From Paenalcaligenes sp052103955 (lineage in GTDB: Bacteria > Pseudomonadota > Gammaproteobacteria > Burkholderiales > Burkholderiaceae_B), in contig JBQELO010000001.1 of the NCBI GenBank assembly GCA_052103955.1, positions 186,001 to 250,000 of the forward strand: a stretch of DNA of 64,000 nucleotides, given 5' to 3'. This document shows positions 8,824 through 16,875 of the stretch, in pieces. The notes beneath the pieces are model-generated. The model ran no database searches. It was not told the DNA's origin and was given only the letters and a program-made list of their open reading frames with translations. The translations under genes and the position numbers were made by a program. Each line of letters begins with the position of its first letter. Position 1 is the first letter of the stretch.

Positions 8824-8869
8824 TTGCAGCGTAAAACATTGTTGAACAATAATAAGATTGTTCAACAAT
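8824..8869 (+). promoter_or_regulatory. Promoter overlapped by a pair of GntR-type operators
   Basis: Two 13-bp near-palindromes, ATTGTTGAACAAT at 8838-8850 and its exact reverse complement ATTGTTCAACAAT at 8857-8869, have centres 19 bp apart. A possible promoter (TTGCAG at 8824, 18-bp spacer, AATAAT at 8848) is covered by the first site, which fits repression. GntR/FCD regulators recognise TTGT/ACAA palindromes of this kind. Such a regulator is encoded as the last gene of the operon (13864-14544), so autoregulation is the simplest reading. Confidence 0.7.
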
Positions 8870-8909
8870 TATTAGTGGCACCCACACCCACACGCCCCCA
8901 GGAGACATC

Positions 8910-9788
8910 ATGAACAACCCCACCTACCTCGCCCCTTTTCGCGCACTCAAAAAAGCGATTCAATCCCCATTAACTTGGCTAAGTTGCAGTGCATTACTCG
9001 CCTGCAGCCCTATTGCACTAGCGTCTACGCCCCCTACCGTACAAGCCAACACCCTGACGATTGCCTCAGACCTGACTTACCCTCCTTACGCGTATTTCCA
9101 AGACAAAGTACCCGCTGGTTTTGATGCCGACTTCAGTCGCTTAATGGCCAAGCACCTGAATCTGGATGCCAATATTGTGGATACCCGCTTTGCTGACTTG
9201 GTGGTGGGGCTACGCGCCAACCGTTTTGATGTGGTGGCCTCTGCGCTCTACATGACACCAGAACGCGCCAAACTAATCAGCTACGTGCCCTACCTGAAAA
9301 CAGGTTCGTCACTGATTGCCTTGAGCAAAAACGATCAACGTCCTGAGAACCCTGAAATGTTGTGTGGCCTAAAAGTCAGCACCATCAAAGCGGCATCGTG
9401 GACGCCAAAACTAGAGCGTGTGTCGCAGTCCTACTGCAAAGCAGAAGGCAAACCCGCCATTACCGTGCTGGAGTTTCCTACCTCGCCCGAAGCCTTGATG
9501 GCTCTACGTTCCAGCGCCGCTGATGTGATGATGGAAGACTCCGCTGTCGCCCACCAATTGGTGCAGACCATGAAAGGCGAACTGATCGTGACCTCACCCG
9601 AGCTGCTGTACACCATTGTGATTGCACTAGGCGTGAACCAACGTAACCCCGAGCTTACTGAGGCCTTAACACAAGCCCTGCTACGTGCTACCGAAAGTGG
9701 TGAGTACGCACAACTGCTAGAACAATACGGTCTTGCCGCCCCCACACAGGCAGACATAGACAGCTCTTTAGCTGCACAACCACAATAA
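8910..9788 (+). CDS. ABC transporter substrate-binding protein, family 3 (amino-acid type)
   Basis: A 292-residue extracytoplasmic solute receptor. The first 40 residues form a long, positively charged leader and hydrophobic segment ending near ACSPIALAS, readable as signal peptidase I (ALA-S) or, less likely, a lipobox (LLAC). The mature part shows the family-3 fold: TLTIASDLTYPPYAYF at the start of lobe 1, GFDADFSRLMAKHL, and a final lobe with NPELTEALTQAL. GGAGA precedes the ATG. It is the first gene of a six-gene operon and feeds the fused permease/ATPase that follows 18 bp later. The ligand is unknown; family-3 receptors bind amino acids, opines and ectoines. Confidence 0.88.
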   Translation: MNNPTYLAPFRALKKAIQSPLTWLSCSALLACSPIALASTPPTVQANTLTIASDLTYPPYAYFQDKVPAGFDADFSRLMAKHLNLDANIVDTRFADLVVGLRANRFDVVASALYMTPERAKLISYVPYLKTGSSLIALSKNDQRPENPEMLCGLKVSTIKAASWTPKLERVSQSYCKAEGKPAITVLEFPTSPEALMALRSSAADVMMEDSAVAHQLVQTMKGELIVTSPELLYTIVIALGVNQRNPELTEALTQALLRATESGEYAQLLEQYGLAAPTQADIDSSLAAQPQ

Positions 9789-9806
9789 AAACAGGAGCAT
9801 TTCGTA

Positions 9807-11327
9807 ATGGAATTTGATTGGTCGTATGCGTACAGCCTGTTGTTTGATCAGGACTTTTGGCTAGCTTGCTGGACAGTTGCCAAACTGGGTTTTCTCTCTT
9901 GGCTACTGGCAGGTGGGTTAGGTTTCTTTTTAGCTCTGGCGAAACAGTCCAGCATACGACCCATCAATTGGCTATCTAGGCTTTACATCTGGTTCTTCCG
10001 CAGTTTGCCACTGCTGGTGTTATTGATGTTCATCTACAACTTGCCGCAAGTGTTCCCTGCTTCGGCTAGTGTGCTGACCGAGGCGTTCTATGCAGGCTTG
10101 ATCTCATTGGTACTGAGTGAAGCGGCGTACATGGCCGAAATTCACCGTGGTGGCATTCTGGCCGTACCACGCGGCCAATACGAAGCGGCCAAAGCGCTGG
10201 GGCTGCGATACGCCGGTATTCAACGTCTGATTATTATTCCGCAGGCCATACGTATTGCGTTGCCCACCTTGAGCAACGAGTTCATCACCATTGTGAAACT
10301 CACCTCTCTGGTATCGGTGATTTCATTAACAGAGATTTTGCTGGTGGGCCAACGCCTGTACACGCATAACTTTCTGATCTTCGAAACCATGTTGGCGGTC
10401 GCCTTTTACTACGTGTTGATGGTGACGATTTTTGATAAAGCCTTAGGCTGGTTAGAGCAGTATCTGGACGTTAGCCAACGTAAACCCAAGGCGTACCAGT
10501 TAAGCGCAAGTGAAAAAACTGCCATTCAGGTATCACAACCCGCCACACCCTCCAAAACTGCAGCCGCCTCAGACAGCACAACACCTGCTTTGGAAGTGCG
10601 CCAACTGAACAAATACTATGGCGAGCACCATGCGCTCAAGAACATTGATCTGAGCGTACGCAGTGGCGATGTAATTTCTATTATCGGCCCCTCCGGCTCC
10701 GGTAAAACTTCGCTCATCAGAACGCTAAACGGTTTAGAGCCTTTTTCTGACGGCAGTGTGTGGATTCATGGTCAACACTTCTTAGGCACCCAAAATGGCC
10801 AAAGCCTAACCGCCCCACACCCAGAGCTGATTCTGGATATTGGCATGGTATTTCAAAGCTTCAACCTGTTCCCACACCGTACTGTGCTAGACAACGTGAC
10901 ACTGGCTTTGGGCTATCACAACCGTGGCACAGCAGCGTCTCGCCGTATTGAGGCGCTCACCCAGCTGTCTCGCGTAGGCATGGTAGAACACGCCAACAAA
11001 TACCCCCATCAACTGTCTGGCGGACAACAGCAACGCGTGGCCATTGCCCGAGCCTTGGCAATGCACCCGTCCATCATGCTGTTTGATGAGCCTACCTCTG
11101 CACTAGACCCCGAGTTGGTCAATGAAGTGCTGCGCGTGCTGGAATCACTTGCGGCAGAAGGCATGACCATGCTGATTGTGACGCACGAAATGCGCTTTGC
11201 CTTCAACGTTTCTAACCGCGTCATTTTCATGGAAAACGGCGCCATCTTGCACGATGAATCCCCCGCCGATTTACGCCAATCCAACGATACGCGCGTCAGC
11301 GAATTCCTACGCCAACTGAACCACTAA
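9807..11327 (+). CDS. Amino-acid-type ABC transporter, fused permease and ATP-binding protein
   Basis: A 506-residue fusion. Residues 1-220 are a HisM/GlnP-type membrane domain with about five helices and the EAA loop (YEAAKALGLRYAGIQRLIII). A 35-residue polar, Ala/Thr/Ser-rich linker follows. From about residue 258 comes a GlnQ-type ATPase with Walker A GPSGSGKTS, the signature LSGGQQQR, Walker B IMLFDEPTSALD and the switch His in IVTHEM. Most relatives encode these as separate proteins. Only one permease type is present, so the membrane part is probably a homodimer. It works with the binding protein upstream, with the amidase 6 bp downstream. Confidence 0.9.
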   Translation: MEFDWSYAYSLLFDQDFWLACWTVAKLGFLSWLLAGGLGFFLALAKQSSIRPINWLSRLYIWFFRSLPLLVLLMFIYNLPQVFPASASVLTEAFYAGLISLVLSEAAYMAEIHRGGILAVPRGQYEAAKALGLRYAGIQRLIIIPQAIRIALPTLSNEFITIVKLTSLVSVISLTEILLVGQRLYTHNFLIFETMLAVAFYYVLMVTIFDKALGWLEQYLDVSQRKPKAYQLSASEKTAIQVSQPATPSKTAAASDSTTPALEVRQLNKYYGEHHALKNIDLSVRSGDVISIIGPSGSGKTSLIRTLNGLEPFSDGSVWIHGQHFLGTQNGQSLTAPHPELILDIGMVFQSFNLFPHRTVLDNVTLALGYHNRGTAASRRIEALTQLSRVGMVEHANKYPHQLSGGQQQRVAIARALAMHPSIMLFDEPTSALDPELVNEVLRVLESLAAEGMTMLIVTHEMRFAFNVSNRVIFMENGAILHDESPADLRQSNDTRVSEFLRQLNH

Positions 11328-11333
11328 AACGAC

Positions 11334-12611
11334 ATGGGTACAGCCATTCACACAACGCCCCACTGCTTACAGCGTATTGCTGCCTCACCTAACGAGGCAG
11401 CCCTCGCACTAACAACGATTGATGCGAATGCTCAACCCGAAAGCAAAGGCCCATTACACGACGTAAACCTAAGCATTAAAGCCAATATTGATGTGCAAGG
11501 TTGGGTCAGTCACGCGGGCTCTGCTGCGTTTGTACAGCACCCTGCCGCCACGCGTGACGCCACCCTAGTACAACGCTTACGCCAGCAAGGCGCCACTATC
11601 CTTGCGCAAAGCAACATGACGGAGTTTGCCTATGGTGCATTAGGTGTAAACGGGTATTTTGGGACGCCCTTAAACCCCCGCTACCCGTCTGAGGCTCGCG
11701 TACCGGGCGGGTCCAGCTCGGGTGCGGCAGTCGCCGTAGCCTCGGGTTTTAGCGATGCCGCGCTCTGCACAGACACTAGCGGCTCGGCTCGTATTCCTGC
11801 CGCTTTCTGTGGCGTAGTAGGCTTTATCCCCACCAAAGGGCTACTGCCTGAAGACGGCATTTTCCCCTTATCGCCCAGCTTTGATGTGCCCGGCATTATT
11901 AGTCGTCAGGTACAAGACTGTCAGCGTATTTTTACTGCCCTAGCTCCCACCCATGCAGCAATGGTACAGCCACCTGAGCGTTGGACTTTACTGGTCCCCT
12001 CTGAACTAGCCACCCTCGCGCTAGATGACAACGTACAGCAGCAGTTTCGTGCTGCCTGTCGCGCCTTAGTTAAAGCCGGTGCCACATTAGTGGAAGCCAG
12101 TTTCCCCGCCTTAATCACGGCAGGAGCTACCGCCGCCGCAGGCGGCATGATTAGCGCCGAAGCCTATGGCATCCATCAACCGTGGCTAGACACAGATGGC
12201 ACACGCTATGACCCGCTCATACATCAACGCATCTCTGCTGGCGCTACTCTGCCAGCGTGGCGTTATGCCCAAGCGCTGCAAGCACTACGCACACAAGCCC
12301 AAAACGCTCAGCAACAACTGGTGCATTTTGATGCGGTGCTGACACCCACTTGCCCCATGTTGGCACCGGAACTGGCCCCATTGCATGACCCTGAAACCTA
12401 TCTAGCGACTAATAGACGGTCTTTCTCGCTAACTGAATTTGCTAACCGCTTGCATCTGCCTAGCCTTAGCTTGCCCTACACCCCAGCCAACGCACACAGC
12501 ATTGGCTTATTACTCACTGCCAAACCCCATGATGAACCACGCTTGTTTGCGCTGGCTCAGTGGATAGAAACCCTTTTACTTGCCGAGGAGCAATACCATG
12601 ATTGTGATTAA
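11334..12611 (+). CDS. Amidase signature family hydrolase
   Basis: A 425-residue amidase-signature enzyme with all three members of the Ser-cisSer-Lys triad: Lys in LSIKANIDV, the cis Ser in PGGSSSGAAVA and the nucleophile in TDTSGSARIPAAFCG. It resembles the amidase/allophanate-hydrolase (AtzF) branch in size and in the FIPTKGLLP motif. It is cytosolic, with no signal peptide. Its end overlaps the ectoine-synthase-like gene by 14 bp, so translation is probably coupled. It may hydrolyse an amide released from the imported compound. The substrate cannot be read from sequence. Confidence 0.85.
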   Translation: MGTAIHTTPHCLQRIAASPNEAALALTTIDANAQPESKGPLHDVNLSIKANIDVQGWVSHAGSAAFVQHPAATRDATLVQRLRQQGATILAQSNMTEFAYGALGVNGYFGTPLNPRYPSEARVPGGSSSGAAVAVASGFSDAALCTDTSGSARIPAAFCGVVGFIPTKGLLPEDGIFPLSPSFDVPGIISRQVQDCQRIFTALAPTHAAMVQPPERWTLLVPSELATLALDDNVQQQFRAACRALVKAGATLVEASFPALITAGATAAAGGMISAEAYGIHQPWLDTDGTRYDPLIHQRISAGATLPAWRYAQALQALRTQAQNAQQQLVHFDAVLTPTCPMLAPELAPLHDPETYLATNRRSFSLTEFANRLHLPSLSLPYTPANAHSIGLLLTAKPHDEPRLFALAQWIETLLLAEEQYHDCD

Positions 12612-12984
12612 TGCTGAACAACTGCGCGGAACCCCACGAGATGCTAGCGGCCCAGGCTGGCAAAGCGTACGCATGATTGTGAAAGGTGATGGCATGGGCT
12701 ATTCCGTGCACGAAACACGCATCACTGAAGGCGCTGAGCTGGAACTGGAATACAAAAACCACTTCGAAACCAACTACTGTGTGGCCGGCGAAGGCGAAGT
12801 GCAAGACTTGAACACGGGCAAAACCTACCCTATTAAAGCGGGTGATATCTATGCACTAAACCTGAATGACCCGCATATTCTGCGTGCCACCAAGGGTGAT
12901 CTGCATTTGCTGTGTGTGTTCAACCCACCGCTAAACGGTGACGAAACCCATAACGCTGATGGCAGCTACGACGTTCGCGACTGA
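12598..12984 (+). CDS. ectC: Ectoine synthase-like cupin (EctC) without EctA/EctB
   Basis: A 128-residue cupin aligning along its full length with L-ectoine synthase, which closes N-gamma-acetyl-diaminobutyrate to ectoine. Residues known from EctC studies are kept: Trp21, Arg25, the HxT pair at 38-40, Tyr52, His55, the iron ligands Glu57, Tyr85 and His93, Phe108, Pro110, Glu116 and His118. The ATG at 12598 follows GAGGAG. No ectA or ectB lies in the window and the neighbours are uptake and hydrolase genes. Making ectoine as an osmolyte is therefore unlikely here; ring opening or closure of an imported cyclic amidine is the alternative. The fold is sure, the direction and substrate are not. 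Confidence 0.82.
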   Translation: MIVINAEQLRGTPRDASGPGWQSVRMIVKGDGMGYSVHETRITEGAELELEYKNHFETNYCVAGEGEVQDLNTGKTYPIKAGDIYALNLNDPHILRATKGDLHLLCVFNPPLNGDETHNADGSYDVRD

Positions 12985-13013
12985 TCTCTCACTTCATCTT
13001 TAGAGGTAATCAC

Positions 13014-13859
13014 ATGGGAAATTATCCTGCCGCCTACCAGTCTACTCAGGGCTCAGCCCTCTCGGTAGATAAAGCCTTTTATAACCGTCTTATCACACGC
13101 CCTGAAACGCGCACCTTGGTAGACAAATTCGTTGTGCCCATTCGTAGTGGCAAAGCCTGGGAAGTACCTGCAGGCCATGTTTGCCGCATCGTCACCATTG
13201 ACGGCCCTCAAGTTGCCGACCTGAACATGTGGAACCGCCACGACCCACGTGAACGCATGTGGGCCTCTCGCACCCGTCAATTACAAGCCGCACACGTCAG
13301 CACTCACGACCGTCTATGGTCTACGCTACCCTTTTTACGTCCTATGGCCACCATTACTGATGACACCTTAGCCAACTACGGTATTGATGGCGATGGTGGG
13401 CGTGTACACGACTTGCTTGGCACACGCTGCGATCCCTATGTAAACCACCTGCTCACAGGCGAAGATTTTCACTTTCACTGTCACTCAAACCTGACACGTG
13501 CCGTTGCTCCCTACGGCTTAACGGAATTCGACGTACACGATGTCTTAAATGTGTTTCAATGCACTGGCCTAAATGACGACGATCAGTATTTCATGAAAGC
13601 CTGCCCTGCCCAAAAAGGGGATTATTTTGAGTATTTTGCCGAAATAGACCTGCTTTGTGCACTATCCACCTGCCCGGGCGGTGACCTATCTGTACCACTG
13701 TGGGGGCCAGATGCACGTGATCCTATTGATGTTTGTCGCCCATTGGGTGTAGAAGTATATGCTTTAGCACCTGAACTGCTTGAAGGTTGGTCACAACCCG
13801 AACGCGCACAATACAACGGCTATCACGGCATGAACCCTGAACTCGTTCAATGGAGATGA
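13014..13859 (+). CDS. DUF1989 / urea carboxylase-associated family protein
   Basis: A 281-residue DUF1989 protein. Signature stretches are AWEVPAGHVCRIV (48-60), QVADLNMWN (66-74), FHFHCHSNLTRAV (152-164), CPAQKGDYFEYFAE (197-210) and CPGGDLS (220-226), rich in His and Cys suited to metal binding. Two family members, CgdA and CgdB, form carboxyguanidine deiminase in guanidine-degrading bacteria, so C-N hydrolysis of an amidine or guanidine is a reasonable model. No urea or guanidine carboxylase is encoded nearby. AGAGGT precedes the ATG. The gene follows the ectoine-synthase-like gene by 29 bp. Confidence 0.82.
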   Translation: MGNYPAAYQSTQGSALSVDKAFYNRLITRPETRTLVDKFVVPIRSGKAWEVPAGHVCRIVTIDGPQVADLNMWNRHDPRERMWASRTRQLQAAHVSTHDRLWSTLPFLRPMATITDDTLANYGIDGDGGRVHDLLGTRCDPYVNHLLTGEDFHFHCHSNLTRAVAPYGLTEFDVHDVLNVFQCTGLNDDDQYFMKACPAQKGDYFEYFAEIDLLCALSTCPGGDLSVPLWGPDARDPIDVCRPLGVEVYALAPELLEGWSQPERAQYNGYHGMNPELVQWR

Positions 13860-13863
13860 GTCC

Positions 13864-14544
13864 TTGAAAACCAAAATCGATGCGGAAAAGCTATCTATTG
13901 TTGATGTCATTGGCTACAAACTGCGCAATGACATTATCGAAGGTAAGTTAGCTCCCGGCGAACAATTGATAGAAGTAGATTTGGCCCAAACTTACGATGC
14001 ATCACGCAATAGCATCCGCGAAGTGCTGCACCTGCTTGTACGTGATGGCTTAGCCACGGCTATACGCCATCGTGGTGTCTTTGTGCGCAAATTCCACGTC
14101 GATGATCTTCAAGACTTATATACCGCACGTCGTACCTTGGAGCTGCACGCTGTGCGCTCCTCCCTCCCACCGTCACGTACGCTCTTAAACAAAATGGCCA
14201 GAAACAACAAACAGGCCGAACGAGCGTTGGCCAAAGAGCAATGGCAAGAAGTGGGTTCACTTAGCCTGATGTTTCACCAACTGGTGGTGTCCATGTTAGG
14301 AAGCAAGATTCTGGATGAGTTTTTCCTGACGCTCTGTGCGCAACTGCGATTGGTGTTCTTTGCTGGGCCTGATGAAAAAATCGTACAAGCGCCCTTGTGG
14401 ATAGAGTGGGAACGCCGCATTCATCAGTGCTTATGCGAGGGCAACATTGCTCAGGCAGAGCACGAATTGGCGCAATACTTAGATGCGTCTGAAACCGCAT
14501 TAAGCAAGGTAGTCAGTACATACCAAAACTCTGGTCTGAAATAA
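13864..14544 (+). CDS. GntR family regulator with FCD domain
   Basis: A 226-residue regulator. The winged helix spans about residues 10-75 (YKLRNDIIEGKLAPGEQLIE, then SRNSIREVLHLLVRDGL) and the all-helical FCD ligand domain begins at DLQDLYTARRTLELHAV. The start is a TTG at 13864 with GGAG eight bases upstream, four bases after the stop of the DUF1989 gene; no ATG gives the complete HTH. It is the last gene of the operon and probably represses it through the twin palindromes at 8838-8869, released by the imported compound or a product. Confidence 0.88.
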   Translation: MKTKIDAEKLSIVDVIGYKLRNDIIEGKLAPGEQLIEVDLAQTYDASRNSIREVLHLLVRDGLATAIRHRGVFVRKFHVDDLQDLYTARRTLELHAVRSSLPPSRTLLNKMARNNKQAERALAKEQWQEVGSLSLMFHQLVVSMLGSKILDEFFLTLCAQLRLVFFAGPDEKIVQAPLWIEWERRIHQCLCEGNIAQAEHELAQYLDASETALSKVVSTYQNSGLK

Positions 14545-14654
14545 GCGCAATTTTTACCTGTTATTACAGCCTTTTGCTATAGGCTACGAACTTTACTGAT
14601 ATAGTTTTTAGCAGGACAAGCTAGATAGCGTAAAAACACAGGGAACACAGGGGC

Positions 14655-14668
14655 TTGACCCGTATCAA
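14655..14668 (+). promoter_or_regulatory. FNR/ANR-type box upstream of the universal stress protein gene
   Basis: TTGAC-CCGT-ATCAA matches the FNR-family consensus TTGAT-N4-ATCAA at nine of ten defined positions. It lies 69 bp before the start codon. A class II site would place transcription near 14703, which is compatible. This suggests induction of the stress protein at low oxygen. Confidence 0.6.
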
Positions 14669-14736
14669 TCCCTTTTTTACCTATCGTGGCAAAATGTGTT
14701 TAAGCCCATTGTTTTTTCATCAAGGTATTTCAACAT

Positions 14737-15177
14737 ATGAAAACTGTACTATTGCCCTACGACGGTTCCGACACCGCCAAACGTGCTCTGCAATATCTGA
14801 TTGATCTGTCCAAGGATTACTCCGGCTTCTCAGTGCATGTACTGAATGTGCAGTTTGATCCGCAAATTTATGGTCGCAGCTACACAGCCTTCATTGGTGA
14901 TGCGCTGAAGCAACTGCGTGAAGATACACACAAATACGCCATCGATATGGCAGAGCAAGCCGCTGCACAATTGCGCGAAGCTGGCATCAACACTACTGCC
15001 CACGCTGCTGTGGATACCGATATCGCTTTCGCGGTAGGTGAGCTGATTAAATCCCAGAAATGTGACTCTATCGTCATGGGTACCCGTGGTATGAGTGGTT
15101 TGGGTAATCTGTTCTTGGGCTCTGTTGCGACACGCATCATCCATCAGGTAGACATCCCTGTCACCCTGATCAAATAA
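14737..15177 (+). CDS. Universal stress protein, UspA family
   Basis: A 146-residue single Usp domain. It begins VLLPYDGSDTAKRAL, and the ATP-binding signature G-2X-G-9X-G-S is intact near the C-terminus (GTRGMSGLGNLFLGS), so it belongs to the nucleotide-binding branch. It is cytosolic. AAGGT precedes the ATG, and an FNR-type box sits upstream. The gene stands alone, ending at a strong bidirectional terminator. Confidence 0.92.
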   Translation: MKTVLLPYDGSDTAKRALQYLIDLSKDYSGFSVHVLNVQFDPQIYGRSYTAFIGDALKQLREDTHKYAIDMAEQAAAQLREAGINTTAHAAVDTDIAFAVGELIKSQKCDSIVMGTRGMSGLGNLFLGSVATRIIHQVDIPVTLIK

Positions 15178-15193
15178 GCAGGTAGCACCCAAC

Positions 15194-15222
15194 AAAAACA
15201 GGCGCATAAAGCGCCTGTTTTT
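15194..15222. terminator. Bidirectional terminator between the usp and cytochrome b561 genes
   Basis: A 12-bp stem (AAAAACAGGCGC / GCGCCTGTTTTT) with an ATAAA loop and T-runs on both strands lies between the convergent ends of the stress-protein gene and the cytochrome b561 gene. Confidence 0.9.
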
Positions 15223-15239
15223 TATTGCCTACTGTTCTA

Positions 15240-15761
15240 TTACATGCGGCCTAGTACATCGGTAGCAGGATTACGTCTATGCCAGTACGCCAGCACAATG
15301 TGCATAAAGATGGCGATAAACAGCACAATACCTAAATTACCGTGCCAGTTATTACCCAAAGCCACCATCCATTCGACCTTGTTATCACTGGCTTGTGTAA
15401 TAGGGATACCGAAGTAATCAAAAGCGCGTCCCGACCCATATTGGCGGAACAAGGCCATACAGGGCACTACCACCATAAACAGATACAGCAAACGGTGCCC
15501 CCACAAGGCAAAAGTGCTGATGGCTTCTGGCGACTCTTCACGCATTTTCCATGCCCACAGCACACGTATCCACCACAGCAAAAACAAGGTAAAACCTATT
15601 AGCCTATGCCAAGGCCATAAGGCGTCCGAGAGCGGCGTTTCATCCGCAAACCGTCGTGCCAGAATCGTCACCAGCATGACACCAAAACCTACTGCCATTA
15701 ACCAATGCAAAAAACGGCTCACCCCATCGTACCGTGTTTGCGCATGGGAAAAAGAACGCAT
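15240..15761 (-). CDS. Cytochrome b561 family membrane protein
   Basis: A 173-residue four-helix membrane protein of the prokaryotic b561 (YodB/CybB) type. Haem-ligand candidates are His in YDGVSRFLHWLMA, His in WPWHRLIGF, His in NNWHGNLG and His in IFMHIVLAYWHRR. It likely passes electrons from quinol, for example to superoxide or as part of a dehydrogenase. The ATG at 15761 is preceded by AAGGAGG five bases away, so the open frame back to 15776 is not used. It lies 25 bp downstream of the AI-2E family gene on the same strand. Confidence 0.88.
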   Translation of the reverse strand: MRSFSHAQTRYDGVSRFLHWLMAVGFGVMLVTILARRFADETPLSDALWPWHRLIGFTLFLLWWIRVLWAWKMREESPEAISTFALWGHRLLYLFMVVVPCMALFRQYGSGRAFDYFGIPITQASDNKVEWMVALGNNWHGNLGIVLFIAIFMHIVLAYWHRRNPATDVLGRM

Positions 15762-15786
15762 TACTGCCTCCTTCATCTACAAAAAG

Positions 15787-16854
15787 TTAGGGAATAGGAC
15801 GAGTAGACGCCGCTTGATGCGTCCACTCTCGCCACATAGCTACCAACAATGCCATCAAGACCGGGCCAATAAACAACCCCACAAAGCCCATAGTCTGTAC
15901 ACCACCTACCAAACCAAAAAACGTAGGCAAGAAGGGTAATTTCACAGGGCCACCTACCAATCTAGGCCGCAGTGTTTTATCTACGATAAAGAGCTCAATC
16001 GCCCCCCACAAGAACAAACCTACCCCTGCTCCCACACTGCCAGAACCTACCAAGTACAGCGACACCAAGGTAAAGGACAACGGCGCGCCACCTGGTATTA
16101 ATGCCATAAAGCCCGTGACCACACCCAGCAACGCTGGAGACGGCACACCAGCCACCCAGTAGGCAATACCCAGCACAATTCCCTCACCCAGCGCGATTAA
16201 GCCCATGCCGGTAACGGTGGAGTTCACGGTCGCTGGAACAACACGAGAAAAACGCTGCCAACGCTCTGGCAAAATACGTTCCCCGATCACATCTAGTTGA
16301 GACAATATATGATCGCCATCTTTGTAGATGAAAAATAAGGTAATCAGCAGAAACAATAGCGTCAGCATGAGGTGAAACACGTTGCCCGTCGCAGACAACA
16401 CCATACGGTAGATATTGCCCAAATGCTGACCACTCACCATTTCCACCATGGTGCCCAACGCGTGAGGTTCGCCTAGGTACAACGTCCAATACTCTGCACT
16501 ACGCTGCCCTATCAACGGTAATGCCCTAATCCAATCAGGCACGGGCATACCATCGCGGTTAGCAGCTAACGCCCATGCAATGAAGCTGCTGGCCTCTTTG
16601 ATGGCAAACGACAGCGCTAACGAGATAGGCACTACCACCACCACAATGACCACCAATAGCGCCAGTGTGGCCGCCAAGGTATTGCGATTATTGCAGCGTA
16701 TTAATAAACGTCTATAAAGCGGCCAACTGGCTAAACCAATAATCAGTGCTGCCAGCACTGGAACTAGAAAGCCATGCAGAAAATATAAACCGGCCAGAAC
16801 GATAAGTAGTAATAACCAACGAGCAATCAAATGAGCCGGTAGTACTGGTTGCAT
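15787..16854 (-). CDS. AI-2E family transporter-like membrane protein
   Basis: A 355-residue polytopic inner-membrane protein (about eight helices) of the AI-2E transporter family. Visible are the FLVPVLAALIIGLASWPLYRRL N-terminal helix pair, a long soluble segment in the middle, and the FVGLFIGPVLMALLVAMWREW end. Members are variously exporters or ion antiporters, so the family name should not be read as proof of autoinducer transport. The ATG at 16854 is preferred over an in-frame TTG at 16872. It follows nadE by 21 bp. Confidence 0.82.
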   Translation of the reverse strand: MQPVLPAHLIARWLLLLIVLAGLYFLHGFLVPVLAALIIGLASWPLYRRLLIRCNNRNTLAATLALLVVIVVVVVPISLALSFAIKEASSFIAWALAANRDGMPVPDWIRALPLIGQRSAEYWTLYLGEPHALGTMVEMVSGQHLGNIYRMVLSATGNVFHLMLTLLFLLITLFFIYKDGDHILSQLDVIGERILPERWQRFSRVVPATVNSTVTGMGLIALGEGIVLGIAYWVAGVPSPALLGVVTGFMALIPGGAPLSFTLVSLYLVGSGSVGAGVGLFLWGAIELFIVDKTLRPRLVGGPVKLPFLPTFFGLVGGVQTMGFVGLFIGPVLMALLVAMWREWTHQAASTRPIP

Positions 16855-16875
16855 AGGTAATTCCGTTAGCAAGAA

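Noticed and set aside
15787..16854. Quorum-sensing autoinducer-2 exporter
   Set aside because: The family name alone does not support this; members have other transport roles, and no autoinducer gene is nearby.
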